Notes: generated from the letters alone by a model not told the origin. Positions 15,386 to 23,606 are shown, numbered from the stretch's first letter. The stretch: DNA of 64,000 nt from Priestia megaterium NBRC 15308 = ATCC 14581 (GCF_000832985.1 NZ_CP009920.1:3094501-3158500), one strand, 5' to 3'. Numbers and translations: made by a program.

Positions 15386-16714
15386 ATGTTGCTTCACTTA
15401 ATTAATGTTCGTTTGCCAATTATGCACGACCACGCTCTTTTTGAAGTGAAAATTTCAAATGGAATGTATACTTCTATCGTTTTACAAAACGGTTATCTTG
15501 AAGGTGACGAGTTTTTTCCGCTGCATGCGGCCGTGTTAGGAAAAGAAACGTCACTTGATGCACAGGGGCGTGTGCTATTACCAGGATTTGTAGATATGCA
15601 TATGCATTTAGACAAAGCTCATTCGCTTCCTCAAGTGCCCAATATATCTGGAACTCTTCAAGAAGCCATTAAAAATTACAGCAGCAGCCTGCCGGCATTT
15701 CCAGAAGAAGAAATTAAGCAGCGAATGTTAAAAACTGCATTGCAGGCATTGGCTAACGGTACGACTACGATTCGAACGCATATTGATTTTGACTGCAGCA
15801 TGGAAGAAGATAGTTTATTTCGAAGTTTACAAGCGGCTGTCGAAGTGAGAGATGAATTAAGCCCGTATATGGACGTGCAGGTTGTTCCGCTATTCTCTAA
15901 CCTAGACATTGATGATATGCATAAGATGAATAAAATTGAACGAGCATTCGACCTTGAAATTGATGCGATTGGAGGCTGCCCTCATTTAGCTAGAAACCCA
16001 GAAAAAGAGATTGATGCTCTATTTTCGCTGGCTCAAGCCTATAATAAACCTCTTGACTTACATGTGGATGAAAGCGATGATCCGTCTGTTGATACAATAA
16101 TTAATATTGCTCATAGAACAATTGAACTAAATATGGAAGGAAAAGTGGTAGTGGGGCATCTTTGCTCGCTTGCAGGAATGACTGATGCAAAAGTGAAAGA
16201 AATCTTAAACCTTTTAAAACAGGCGAAAATTGGAGTTGTCACATTACCTGCTTCTAATTTATATTTACAGGGAAGAGAAGATAAAGGAATTGTAAGACGA
16301 GGCGTAACGCGTATTCGCGACATACAAAAAGCAGCGATTCCAATTGCTACTGCATCTGATAACGTGAACGACCCCTTTCATCCGTTTGGAAAAGCAGACT
16401 TGCTGCAAGTAGGGTTACTAACTGCCTATGCTGCACATATGGGAAGTCCGGATGATCAGCGGCAGTTGCTCCGAATGATTACAAGTATACCAGCCCGGCT
16501 GATTGGAAAAGAAAAGTATGGAGTGGAAGAAGGAAACGAAGCAAACTTTGTTCTATTAAATGTGCAGTCTGTACAGGAAATATGGACTGAACTTCCCGAA
16601 ACTCGCTTTGTTTTCAACAAGCATCGCTGGCTTAGCGTAAAAGAGACGCATCAGCGGCTCGCTGATACGAACTTGACTAACCTTTGGCAGGAAAATCAAA
16701 TTTTAATTGGTTAA
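15386..16714 (+). CDS. codA: Cytosine-deaminase-like amidohydrolase
   Basis: This 442-residue protein starts at ATG 15386 behind GAGGAGGG. It is a metal-dependent amidohydrolase with FVDMHMHLDKAHS (metal HxH near residue 73), TTIRTHIDFD, LDLHVDESDD, VVGHLCSLAG and the metal Asp in TASDNVNDPFHPFG. This pattern fits the cytosine deaminase/isopropylammelide hydrolase branch. Cytosine to uracil is the most likely reaction; deamination of isoguanine or other N-heterocycles is possible. Its leader carries guanine and PRPP sensors, which fits base salvage needing PRPP. The gene symbol reflects the family, not a verified orthologue. Confidence 0.8.
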   Translation: MLLHLINVRLPIMHDHALFEVKISNGMYTSIVLQNGYLEGDEFFPLHAAVLGKETSLDAQGRVLLPGFVDMHMHLDKAHSLPQVPNISGTLQEAIKNYSSSLPAFPEEEIKQRMLKTALQALANGTTTIRTHIDFDCSMEEDSLFRSLQAAVEVRDELSPYMDVQVVPLFSNLDIDDMHKMNKIERAFDLEIDAIGGCPHLARNPEKEIDALFSLAQAYNKPLDLHVDESDDPSVDTIINIAHRTIELNMEGKVVVGHLCSLAGMTDAKVKEILNLLKQAKIGVVTLPASNLYLQGREDKGIVRRGVTRIRDIQKAAIPIATASDNVNDPFHPFGKADLLQVGLLTAYAAHMGSPDDQRQLLRMITSIPARLIGKEKYGVEEGNEANFVLLNVQSVQEIWTELPETRFVFNKHRWLSVKETHQRLADTNLTNLWQENQILIG

Positions 16715-16725
16715 ATAGACATAAA

Positions 16726-16755
16726 AAGAAGCTGTCACATTAGTGACAGCTTCTT
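16726..16755. terminator. Bidirectional terminator between codA and csp
   Basis: AAGAAGCTGTCAC and GTGACAGCTTCTT form a perfect 13 bp stem with loop ATTA. On the minus strand it is followed by TTTTAT, so it serves csp best. On the plus strand it lies 12 bases after codA. Confidence 0.8.
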
Positions 16756-16761
16756 AATCAA

Positions 16762-16959
16762 TTACTTTTGAACGTTAGCAGCTTGTGGTCCACGAGCTCC
16801 ATCTTCGATTTCAAATGTAACTTCTTGACCTTCTTCAAGTGATTTGAAACCTTCGCCTTGGATAGCTGAGAAGTGTACGAATACGTCGTCTTGTCCTTCT
16901 ACTTCGATGAATCCAAAACCTTTTTCTGCATTAAACCATTTTACTTTACCTTGTACCAT
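16762..16959 (-). CDS. Cold-shock protein (Csp family)
   Basis: This 65-residue single cold-shock domain protein has both RNA-binding motifs, KGFGFIEV (RNP1) and DVFVHFSAI (RNP2). It is nearly identical in pattern to B. subtilis CspB/CspD. Such proteins bind single-stranded RNA and keep mRNA open in the cold. It has a strong AGGAGGT site. A small GTGGA/TCCAC hairpin (about 16975-16987) lies just upstream of the ribosome site in the leader, and such leaders are often temperature-responsive. Which csp paralogue it is cannot be told by eye. Confidence 0.95.
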   Translation of the reverse strand: MVQGKVKWFNAEKGFGFIEVEGQDDVFVHFSAIQGEGFKSLEEGQEVTFEIEDGARGPQAANVQK

Positions 16960-17247
16960 TGTAGTACCTCCTGTGTGGAAAATCCACGAATATATTACTA
17001 TCTCTGCTCAATTTCAATAAGAATCACTTTAAAGAAAGTCTTTCTATTTGTTAACACCGAACAAGAAATAATATACCTAGTATAACACTTTTTTATAAAA
17101 AAGAAACCTTTTTTCATAAAAAAGTACTCTAAGATAAAAATAAGTTGAAAATATGGATATATTTTGAAATGGTAAATGAGCTATCGTTTTGTGGATTTTT
17201 AGCAATCACTAAAATCTTTTATCACGTAAAAAAAATGAATAGCGAGG

Positions 17248-17357
17248 TTGACAAATTGAGTAATGTGTAACTATAATGGTTACAACAAGCTGAGAAGAGT
17301 TAGCAGTGCTATAAAAAGCTCAAATTTTTTTGTGTTATATGTAACCGTCATGGTTAC
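17248..17357 (+). promoter_or_regulatory. Promoter with two inverted-repeat operators
   Basis: TTGACA (17248-17253) and TATAAT (17272-17277), spacer 18, form a near-consensus promoter. The -10 box lies inside GTAACTATAATGGTTAC (17267-17283). A second copy, GTAACCGTCATGGTTAC, lies at 17341-17357 just before the ribosome site. The shared GTAAC-N6-GGTTAC design suggests a repressor that blocks the promoter and binds downstream. The regulator gene is not adjacent. Confidence 0.75.
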
Positions 17358-17383
17358 AACTAAAATAAAAGGAGAGAATAAAA

Positions 17384-18016
17384 ATGAAAATTGGTGTTAT
17401 TGGAGCAACAGGAAAAGCAGGTCAATTAATTATGGAAGAAGCAAAACAGAGAGGACATGAAGTAACAGCCGTTGTTCGAAATGCTTCTAAACTAAAAAAT
17501 CAAACAAACGTAATTGAAAAAGATATTTTTGCCATTACTTCAAAAGATATTGAACAGTTCGATGCTGTGGTAAATGCATTTAATGCACCTCCTGGAAGCG
17601 AACAGCTCCACGTTGAGTCTATACAATTACTTATTAAGGTATTTCAAGATGTTCAAACGCGACTCGCAGTAGTGGGCGGAGCGGGAAGTTTATTTGTAGA
17701 TTCAGAAAAAACAACGCCTTTAATGAGCACAGAAGGTTTTCCAGCAGCTTATTATCCAACGGCTTCAAACATGGGGAAAGGTTTAAAAGAACTTGAAAAG
17801 TCGACTATAAATTGGACTTATTTAAGCCCAGCAGCCTTTTTTGATGCAGAAGGTGCTCGCACGGGAGCCTATCAATTAGGAAAAGATCATGTGATCACAA
17901 ATAGTCAAAATGAAAGCTATATTAGCTATGCTGATTACGCGATTGCTTTAATAGATGAATTAGAGAATGAAAACCATGTGAATGAACGCTTTGCTGTAGT
18001 GGGTGAAAAAGCATAA
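17384..18016 (+). CDS. NAD(P)-binding Rossmann protein (NmrA/YwnB-like)
   Basis: This 210-residue atypical short-chain dehydrogenase/NmrA-like protein has the GATGKAGQLI nucleotide-binding loop at residues 7-16 and the downstream VVNAFNAPPG and VVGGAGSLFVD strands. It resembles B. subtilis YwnB and other NAD(P)H-binding proteins that act as flavin or quinone reductases or redox sensors. It is a single gene with its own double operator and terminator, so its expression is tightly controlled. The operators resemble those of redox-responsive Rrf2/HxlR-type regulators in length, but this link is a guess. Confidence 0.82.
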   Translation: MKIGVIGATGKAGQLIMEEAKQRGHEVTAVVRNASKLKNQTNVIEKDIFAITSKDIEQFDAVVNAFNAPPGSEQLHVESIQLLIKVFQDVQTRLAVVGGAGSLFVDSEKTTPLMSTEGFPAAYYPTASNMGKGLKELEKSTINWTYLSPAAFFDAEGARTGAYQLGKDHVITNSQNESYISYADYAIALIDELENENHVNERFAVVGEKA

Positions 18017-18038
18017 GCTTACGTTTGATTCATATTGA

Positions 18039-18073
18039 AAAACAGCTTGCATTTGATGTAAGCTGTTTTTTTA
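18039..18073 (+). terminator. Intrinsic terminator
   Basis: CAGCTTGCA with TGTAAGCTG around TTTGA, then seven U residues, 23 bases after the preceding stop codon. Confidence 0.85.
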
Positions 18074-18187
18074 TGGAACAAAATAGATATAAAGCGATGA
18101 AAACCGATATAGATTTTTTATTATTTCTTCGTTTTTCTTTTCAAAAACGATACAATACAACATAGATGATAAAAAGGAGATGAAAAG

Positions 18188-19174
18188 ATGATTCGTTTTG
18201 GCGTAATAGGAACAAACTGGATAACAGATCGACTGTTAGAATCAGCTCAGTATGTAGACGACTTTCAGCTTGCAGCTGTTTATTCTCGAACCATTGAAAA
18301 AGCAGAAGAATTTGCAGGTAAATATGATATTCCTCATATATTTACTGATTTAGAGGAAATGGCAGCGAGTGCTGAAATTGATGCAGTGTATATTGCTACT
18401 CCAAATGCTTATCATGCGGAACAAGCTATCTTATTTTTGAAAAATAACAAGCATGTACTGTGTGAAAAACCGCTCGCAGCCAATGCAGCAGAAGTAACCC
18501 GCATGATTCAAACAGCCAAAAATCACAAGGTGTTACTAATGGAAGCGATGAAATCAACCCTTCTTCCTAACTTCAAAGTGATTCAAGAGAACTTACATAA
18601 AATTGGTCCAATTCGGAAATACGTTGCATCTTACTGTCAGTATTCTTCTCGTTATGATAAATATAAAGAAGGTATCGTGCTTAATGCCTTTAAGCCTGAG
18701 CTTGCCAACGGTTCACTGATGGATTTAGGTGTATATTGTCTTTATCCTCTGATTACGTTGTTTGGAGGGCCTCATAAAATAAAGGCAACGGCGTTTATGC
18801 TAGAATCTGGGGTAGATGGAGAAGGGTCAGTTGCTTTCGAGTACGAAGATCGCGACGCGGTTATCATGTATTCTAAAATTACAAATTCGCATTTGCCAAG
18901 TGAAATTCAAGGAGAAAAAGGCAGTATGGTTATTGACAAAATACATACCGCTGAAAAGGTAGAAATTCGATACAATGACGGACGGGTAGAAGAGTTAACG
19001 GTCGATCAGCCTTATCCTGCTATGTACTATGAAATAAATGAATTCGTAGAGCTGTTAAAGCAAGGAAAGATGGAATCGGACACAAATTCTTATGAGAATT
19101 CATATTTAACAATGCACGTGATGGATAAAGTGCGAGAGCAAATCGGTCTTGTATATCCAAATGACAATAAATAA
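18188..19174 (+). CDS. Gfo/Idh/MocA family oxidoreductase
   Basis: The protein has 328 residues behind AAAAGGAGATG. The N-terminal NAD(P)-binding Rossmann domain begins FGVIGTNWITDR, and the family signature CEKPLAANAAEV is near residues 93-104. It is followed by the catalytic-domain motif with an expected Lys/His region (NGSLMDLGVYCLYPL). Members oxidise or reduce sugars, inositols or biliverdin. It resembles the Bacillus YulF/YrbE group, but the substrate is not predictable. The gene stands alone and is terminated by the hairpin head of dispersed repeat copy A, which begins three bases after the stop. Confidence 0.9.
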   Translation: MIRFGVIGTNWITDRLLESAQYVDDFQLAAVYSRTIEKAEEFAGKYDIPHIFTDLEEMAASAEIDAVYIATPNAYHAEQAILFLKNNKHVLCEKPLAANAAEVTRMIQTAKNHKVLLMEAMKSTLLPNFKVIQENLHKIGPIRKYVASYCQYSSRYDKYKEGIVLNAFKPELANGSLMDLGVYCLYPLITLFGGPHKIKATAFMLESGVDGEGSVAFEYEDRDAVIMYSKITNSHLPSEIQGEKGSMVIDKIHTAEKVEIRYNDGRVEELTVDQPYPAMYYEINEFVELLKQGKMESDTNSYENSYLTMHVMDKVREQIGLVYPNDNK

Positions 19175-19176
19175 CA

Positions 19177-19422
19177 GAGGCTGGGCAAAAGTAGTTTAGT
19201 TGAAGAAAGATCCGAACGAGTTTGATTCTTGATGGAGAATCAAGAATCAAACTCGTTCGGATTTTTTTATTGATAGGGTAAAAGTAGGTTTCATGTATGA
19301 AGTTGCTTCTAGCTGTTGCACGGAAATCAACAGCGGTGTCACCCGTCATCCATACTAGATCATTTTCTAATTTGTTCGTCTCTAAATTAGATTGAGATAG
19401 TTATGTCTCATTCTCTTTTATT
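19177..19422 (+). repeat. Dispersed repeat, copy A (core deleted)
   Basis: It begins GAGGCTGGGCAAAAGTAG and has a 22 bp hairpin TCCGAACGAGTTTGATTCTT with its complement, ending in seven T (19211-19267). It continues with GTAGGTTTCATGTATG, a shortened core (GCTGTTGCACGGAAATCAACAGC) and the tail ending TATGTCTCATTCTCTTTT. The head acts as a terminator for the oxidoreductase gene. The same family occurs at 20.9, 33.4 and 58.9 kb. Confidence 0.85.
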
Positions 19423-19621
19423 GTGGTTATAAAGAGCATAATTGAGATTCGAAATCTTGCTGCAGCACATTTCAAAAGCAAATATGTTGAAACAAGGGAA
19501 GTTTTTTAGTATCTTCTATCTTTATTCATCCCTGCATACATAAGATTAATCAAAGGAAAGAATAAAAAGAGCAGAAAATATTCGATAATCAATCCTAGAT
19601 TAAAATGATTATAAAAAAGTA

Positions 19622-19705
19622 TTGACTATAATAATAGCTCGTGTATAATAAAGAATGTAATCAATAGTCATTACTAGTTTATAATGATACTAATAATCGT
19701 TATCA
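19622..19705 (+). promoter_or_regulatory. ykuU promoter and Fur/PerR-family box
   Basis: TTGACT (19622-19627) and TATAAT (19644-19649) with a 16-base spacer form the promoter. TAATAATCGTTATCA (19691-19705) lies downstream. It matches 12 of 14 defined positions of the 7-1-7 Fur-type box and about as many of a PerR box. Either iron or peroxide control would suit the peroxiredoxin it precedes. Confidence 0.5.
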
Positions 19706-19789
19706 AATAGAGGGAGTCATTGATTGCATTAAAAATAATACATACAAGCATAAGCTTGTGAAATACATCGTACAAGGAGAGGTTTTGAC

Positions 19790-20332
19790 ATGGCAGAACG
19801 TATGGTAGGAAAACAAGCACCACGCTTCGAAATGGAAGCTGTACTTGCAAATAAGGAATTTGGAAAAGTAAGTTTAGAAGAAAATATGAAAAACGGTAAA
19901 TGGACAGTATTGTTCTTCTATCCAATGGACTTTACATTCGTATGTCCAACAGAAATTACAGCTCTATCAGATCGCTACGAAGAGTTTGAAGATCTAGATG
20001 CTGAAGTTGTAGGTGTTTCTACAGATACAATTCATACTCACTTAGCTTGGATTAACACAGATCGTAAAGATAATGGACTTGGAGATTTGAATTATCCATT
20101 AGCTGCAGATCCAACTCACGCAGTAGCACGTGATTACGGCGTGTTAATTGAAGAAGAAGGCGTAGCGCTTCGCGGGTTGTTTATTATTAATCCAGAAGGT
20201 GAATTGCAATACGCAGTTGTAAACCATAACAACATCGGCCGCAGCGTAGAAGAAACATTACGTGTACTTCAAGCCCTTCAAACTGGCGGACTTTGCCCAG
20301 CTAACTGGAAACCAGGTCAAAAAACACTTTAA
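19790..20332 (+). CDS. ykuU: 2-Cys peroxiredoxin YkuU
   Basis: This 180-residue AhpC/TSA-family peroxiredoxin is near-identical to the B. subtilis YkuU sequence as remembered. The peroxidatic Cys sits in [10 protein letters not shown] (about residue 52) and the resolving Cys in [11 protein letters not shown] (about residue 169), typical of 2-Cys enzymes that reduce hydrogen and organic peroxides. The partner gene ykuV, a thioredoxin-like protein, follows after 119 bp. That gap holds no clear terminator, so co-transcription is likely. The start ATG follows AAGGAGAGG. Confidence 0.95.
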   Translation: MAERMVGKQAPRFEMEAVLANKEFGKVSLEENMKNGKWTVLFFYPMDFTFVCPTEITALSDRYEEFEDLDAEVVGVSTDTIHTHLAWINTDRKDNGLGDLNYPLAADPTHAVARDYGVLIEEEGVALRGLFIINPEGELQYAVVNHNNIGRSVEETLRVLQALQTGGLCPANWKPGQKTL

Positions 20333-20451
20333 TAAATAGCGGTGGAGTAGAGGAGAAATTCCTCTACTGCTGCCATTAAAATAGAAAAGATAGTTTTCTA
20401 ACTATAAAAGACAGAATATTCAGTTTTATAAATGATGAGGAGGATTTTAAA

Positions 20452-20895
20452 ATGAAATTACGTGAACAAATGCCTGAATTAACTGGAGCAACATCTTGGA
20501 TTAACGACGAAGTAACAAAGGAAGACTTAGTAGGTGATAAAGCAACGCTTATCCACTTTTGGTCAGTAAGCTGCCATTTATGTAAAGAAGCAATGCCTGA
20601 AGTTAATGATCTTCGTGATGAGTATGATGATCAATTGAATGTTGTAGCAGTTCATATGCCTCGTTCGGAAGATGACTTAGATATGGGTGTTATTGAGGCA
20701 ATGGCAATGGGACACGATATTACTCAGCCAATTTACGTAGACAGTGAGCATAAGTTAACAGACGCTTTTGAAAATAAATATGTACCAGCATATTATGTAT
20801 TTGATAAAGAAGGTCAGCTTCGTCATTTCCAAGCGGGTGGAAATGGAATGCCGATGCTTCGCAAACGTATTAACCGCGTTTTAGGCGAAGAATAA
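20452..20895 (+). CDS. ykuV: Thiol-disulfide oxidoreductase YkuV
   Basis: This 147-residue thioredoxin-fold protein matches B. subtilis YkuV closely (MPELTG start, LIHFWSVSCHLCKEAMPEVN). The redox motif is CHLC, near residue 41, in place of thioredoxin's CGPC. The cis-Pro is in KYVPAYYVFD. It has no signal peptide, so it is cytosolic and likely recycles the neighbouring peroxiredoxin YkuU, as the conserved gene pair suggests. The ATG follows GAGGAGG. Confidence 0.95.
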   Translation: MKLREQMPELTGATSWINDEVTKEDLVGDKATLIHFWSVSCHLCKEAMPEVNDLRDEYDDQLNVVAVHMPRSEDDLDMGVIEAMAMGHDITQPIYVDSEHKLTDAFENKYVPAYYVFDKEGQLRHFQAGGNGMPMLRKRINRVLGEE

Positions 20896-20921
20896 TCTCT
20901 ACATGAAGAAGAAATAAAAAG

Positions 20922-21193
20922 GCCGCGATAAAAATATTTTAGCCGAAGTGAAAAACGAATCACTAATCAAAATATTTGATTAGTGGTTCGTTTTTTTGTT
21001 GTGATGAACATAGATTTTATCTGTTTCGTTCCTTCTAGCAGTTGATTGGAGGGCAAGGCGAAGACTCCGCTTTTCCCCCAGGAGTCTTGCACGGAAATCA
21101 ACGGCTGTGTCACAAGCGGATCAGCTCATGTATCTTATTTGTTCGTCTTTAAATTGGATTCATTTCGTTATGTCTCAATCTCTTTTTTATTTT
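20922..21193 (+). repeat. Dispersed repeat, copy B (core deleted)
   Basis: The head hairpin AACGAATCACTAATCAAA with its complement ends in seven T. The core has GCAGTTGATTGGAGGGCAAG and GAAGACTCC, then jumps to GGAGTCTTGCACGGAAATCA, so the middle is missing. The tail ends TATGTCTCAATCTCTTTTTT. It starts about 27 bases after the ykuV stop and supplies its terminator. Confidence 0.85.
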
Positions 21194-21355
21194 TTACTGA
21201 GTCGTTTTGATTATTAATGAGCAATTCATCATATTGACATAAAAAACCTCATATAGTTAAATTTATATAAGAACAAACGTTCGTTTTCGGTGTTGTTATT
21301 TTACTCTTTTCTCCCTTTTTAATAAGTATAAGAAAAAAAGGAGGAGATTTGCACA

Positions 21356-21967
21356 ATGACTCAGCTCTATTCGCAGCAAGAAAAGCGGCACGATAAAGAA
21401 TGTACCTTTCATACATTTCTTACAAACCACAGCGCAACTCTTCAGACTCATATAATGAATACATTTTTGACACCAGAACGCTATGAGCGATTACAAAAAG
21501 CGGTTGTTAAACATGATACAAAAGAACAAAGACTTCTAAACAAAGAATTTCATCAGTTTTATAGCGAAGTTAGATTGCTTCATTATATTAACAAGCTTTG
21601 CAGACATTATTCCAGAGATGTTATGCGTGTCAAAGAAAAAGAGCGTTCTTATATTCCTCTTCGCCTGCAGCAGCCGGCTGCGCTAGATGGAAATCGAACA
21701 GTGGAAGATATGCTAGGAGTACAGGACGGGGCTGTATGGGAGCATGAATTTTTAGGAAATCAACTTGAAAATCGTATTCTTCATCATGCATTTCGCCAAT
21801 TAACGGCCAAGCAGCAGTGTATGCTGCACTTGATTATTGTTGAACGCTGGACTCATAAAGAAATCGCTGCTTATTTTTCTATTTCTCAGCAAGCGGTTTC
21901 TAATCATTATCAACGTGCGCTAAGCAAGTTGAAAAAAATTATGAAGGTGAGTGATAGATATGTTTGA
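21356..21967 (+). CDS. sigO: Sigma factor subunit with region 4 (SigO/YvrI-like)
   Basis: This 203-residue protein starts at ATG 21356 behind AAGGAGGAG. The C-terminal half is a sigma region 4 helix-turn-helix: LTAKQQCMLHLIIVERWTHKEIAAYFSISQQAVSNHYQRALSKLKK. No region 2 can be seen in the N-terminal half. In B. subtilis, SigO (YvrI) lacks region 2 and is active only with RsoA (YvrHa), which supplies it. Here a YvrJ-family gene overlaps the stop codon and an RsoA-like gene follows. The gene neighbourhood thus supports a two-subunit sigma factor. The target genes (oxdC-yvrL in B. subtilis) are not in the window. Confidence 0.8.
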   Translation: MTQLYSQQEKRHDKECTFHTFLTNHSATLQTHIMNTFLTPERYERLQKAVVKHDTKEQRLLNKEFHQFYSEVRLLHYINKLCRHYSRDVMRVKEKERSYIPLRLQQPAALDGNRTVEDMLGVQDGAVWEHEFLGNQLENRILHHAFRQLTAKQQCMLHLIIVERWTHKEIAAYFSISQQAVSNHYQRALSKLKKIMKVSDRYV

Positions 21968-22106
21968 TCCTCAGTGGCTTCAACTTGTTGGAAACGTAGG
22001 ATTTCCCGCTGTCCTTTCTTTTTATTTATTACTGCGTGTAGAAAACAATATAAAGCGACTTGAAGAAAAAGTGGAGAAATTAACAACTGACTTAAGAAAG
22101 AAGTGA
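21960..22106 (+). CDS. yvrJ: YvrJ family small membrane protein
   Basis: This 48-residue protein has one N-terminal membrane helix (LVGNVGFPAVLSFYLLLRV) and a charged amphipathic tail (ENNIKRLEEKVEKLTTDLRKK), the YvrJ-family layout. It overlaps the sigma gene by 8 bases, so it is translationally coupled, and it stops 4 bases before the RsoA-like gene. A membrane anchor or sensor role in the SigO system is plausible but untested here. Confidence 0.8.
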   Translation: MFDPQWLQLVGNVGFPAVLSFYLLLRVENNIKRLEEKVEKLTTDLRKK

Positions 22107-22110
22107 AGAA

Positions 22111-22338
22111 ATGGAAACTCTATATGAGCTTGTAAATAAAGTGAAAGCTGGAGATGAAGAGGCGTCAAGGCGTTTATTAAAAAAGCTGGAACCAAAACTA
22201 AATAAAGCTGTTCAAAGCTTTTCGCTGCATGAGAGAGAAGACGTAAAGCAAGATTTAAAGATTAAAATTCTTTCCGCTGTTAAGACGTTTGATTTTTCCA
22301 AAACGCCAGGACTTTGGGAATTTTTACGCCATAAATAA
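22111..22338 (+). CDS. rsoA: RsoA-like sigma subunit (region 2-like)
   Basis: This 75-residue acidic/basic protein has the pattern of a lone sigma region 2: LVNKVKAGDEEASRRLLKKLEPKLNKAV, then HEREDVKQDLKIKIL and FDFSKTPGLWEFL. The size is close to B. subtilis RsoA (about 79 residues), which completes SigO by contacting core polymerase and the -10 element. The gene ends the sigO-yvrJ-rsoA operon; a strong terminator begins at its stop codon. Confidence 0.72.
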   Translation: METLYELVNKVKAGDEEASRRLLKKLEPKLNKAVQSFSLHEREDVKQDLKIKILSAVKTFDFSKTPGLWEFLRHK

Positions 22339-22372
22339 AAAAGAGCGCTCGTTGTATCGACGCTCTTTTTTT
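22338..22372 (+). terminator. Terminator of the sigO operon
   Basis: AAAGAGCG and CGCTCTTT flank a 13-base loop and are followed by TTTTATTTTT. Confidence 0.85.
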
Positions 22373-22454
22373 ATTTTTGCTGAAGTTCGACTACTTACCT
22401 TACGAAAATACAAAAAATAGAAAATGGATAAATATTAAAAAAAGGTAAAATATT

Positions 22455-23015
22455 ATGAAAGCCAATAAAAAGCTTGAAATGCTGTCCATGAAAGATGGCT
22501 TAACAGGTCTGAACAATCGCCGATCTCTTGATAAACAGCTGGAAATTGAGTGGAAATACGCACAGGAAGAAAAAGAGCCGCTTTCTTTTCTCTTATTTGA
22601 TATTGATTATTTTAAAGCGTATAACGATACCTATGGCCATATTCAAGGAGACGAATGCTTGAAAGAAGTAGCGAATATTGCTAAAAGCGTTGTTTTTGAC
22701 GAATCGGCTTTTGTTGCAAGATACGGAGGAGAAGAGTTTGGTATATTGCTTCCTCTAGCTAATCAATATGAAGCGATAAAAATGGCAGAAGCTATTAGAC
22801 AGCAAGTGGAGCAGCGTGCAATTATCCATCAAGCTTCTGACGTGTTTAAGGGTGTCACAATCAGTGTTGGAATAATGACAGTCGTTCCATCCGAAAACAT
22901 ACAGCTGATTTCAATTGTCCATGGAGCAGATCAGGCTTTATATGAAGCAAAGCGTACGGGTCGAAATCGAATTTCAGTATATTCTCACCACAAAGAAGCT
23001 GACTCAAACGTTTGA
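22455..23015 (+). CDS. Stand-alone GGDEF diguanylate cyclase
   Basis: This 186-residue protein is little more than one GGDEF domain. It has DGLTGLNNRRSLD, the metal-binding FDIDYFKAYNDTYGH, and the active-site loop ARYGGEEFG, with the C-terminal ADQALYEAKRTGRN. All catalytic positions look intact, so synthesis of c-di-GMP is expected. The RxxD inhibitory site that normally precedes the loop reads DESA, so product feedback is probably lost. No sensor domain or membrane segment is present. The ribosome site is weak (AAAGGT). The stop codon lies inside a perfect terminator hairpin. Confidence 0.9.
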   Translation: MKANKKLEMLSMKDGLTGLNNRRSLDKQLEIEWKYAQEEKEPLSFLLFDIDYFKAYNDTYGHIQGDECLKEVANIAKSVVFDESAFVARYGGEEFGILLPLANQYEAIKMAEAIRQQVEQRAIIHQASDVFKGVTISVGIMTVVPSENIQLISIVHGADQALYEAKRTGRNRISVYSHHKEADSNV

Positions 23016-23025
23016 GTCAGCTTTT
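22996..23025 (+). terminator. Hairpin overlapping the GGDEF stop codon
   Basis: AAGCTGACTCAAA and TTTGAGTCAGCTT form a perfect 13 bp inverted repeat around CG. The TGA stop (23013-23015) lies within the right arm. A short run of T follows. It sits between convergent GGDEF and tatA genes. Confidence 0.75.
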
Positions 23026-23043
23026 AAAAGAGATATAAGCCTC

Positions 23044-23217
23044 TTATTTAGGAGGAGCTTTTTCTTTTTCATCTTCTTCCATAATTCCTTTTGTAGCGTT
23101 TTTAAACTCTTTTAACGTTTTTCCGGCAGCTTTCCCTAATTCCGGCAGTTTCTTTGGACCAAAAAGCAATAGAGCGACAAATACAATTAAGGCAATTTCT
23201 CCAAACCCAAGGTTCAT
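23044..23217 (-). CDS. tatA: Sec-independent translocase subunit TatA
   Basis: This 57-residue protein was read directly from the minus strand. It has an N-terminal membrane helix (GEIALIVFVALLLFGP), the hinge FGPKKLPELGKAAGK, then an amphipathic helix TLKEFKNATKG and an acidic/basic tail, the TatA/TatE layout. The length matches B. subtilis TatAy. ATG 23217 is preferred, with GGAGA eight bases upstream; ATG 23223 is too close. No tatC is adjacent, so this is an isolated pore subunit like TatAc. Confidence 0.92.
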   Translation of the reverse strand: MNLGFGEIALIVFVALLLFGPKKLPELGKAAGKTLKEFKNATKGIMEEDEKEKAPPK

Positions 23218-23290
23218 TGTCATCGTCTCCTATTTTTTGAAAGTGTTTACAAGTTTAGTATAGCATGAAAAGAAAGGAAGTAGTACATCA

Positions 23291-23605
23291 TTATCCAGTG
23301 ATTTTAAGACCGATTACACCTGCTACAATACAAAAAATAAATAAAATTCGACGCATGTCTTTTGCTTCATGAAAGAAAAGCATGCCAAGAACTACGCTTC
23401 CAGCAGCTCCTACTCCCGTCCATATGCCGTAAGCTGTTCCGATAGGTATCTCCTTTAATGCTAAGGAGAGAAGATAAAAACTTCCTGCACCGAAAAGGAT
23501 AAATCCAATCGAAGGAAACAACCGCTTAAACCCATCTGAAAGTTTTAAAAAAATCACAAATCCCACTTCGCAAAAACCGGCAGCTATTAATGCAATCCAA
23601 GCCAT
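23291..23605 (-). CDS. SMR family transporter subunit 2 (YkkD-like)
   Basis: This 104-residue small multidrug resistance protein has four membrane helices. It has the essential Glu13 (GFCEVGF), Ser42 and Tyr59, and a Trp at position 62 in GTAYGIWTGVG, but Phe at 16 where homodimeric guanidine exporters have Trp. It starts two bases after the partner gene's stop, so the pair is translated together and probably forms a heterodimer, as YkkCD does. It exports small cations such as guanidinium or quaternary amines in exchange for protons. Confidence 0.85.
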   Translation of the reverse strand: MAWIALIAAGFCEVGFVIFLKLSDGFKRLFPSIGFILFGAGSFYLLSLALKEIPIGTAYGIWTGVGAAGSVVLGMLFFHEAKDMRRILFIFCIVAGVIGLKITG

Positions 23606-23606
23606 G

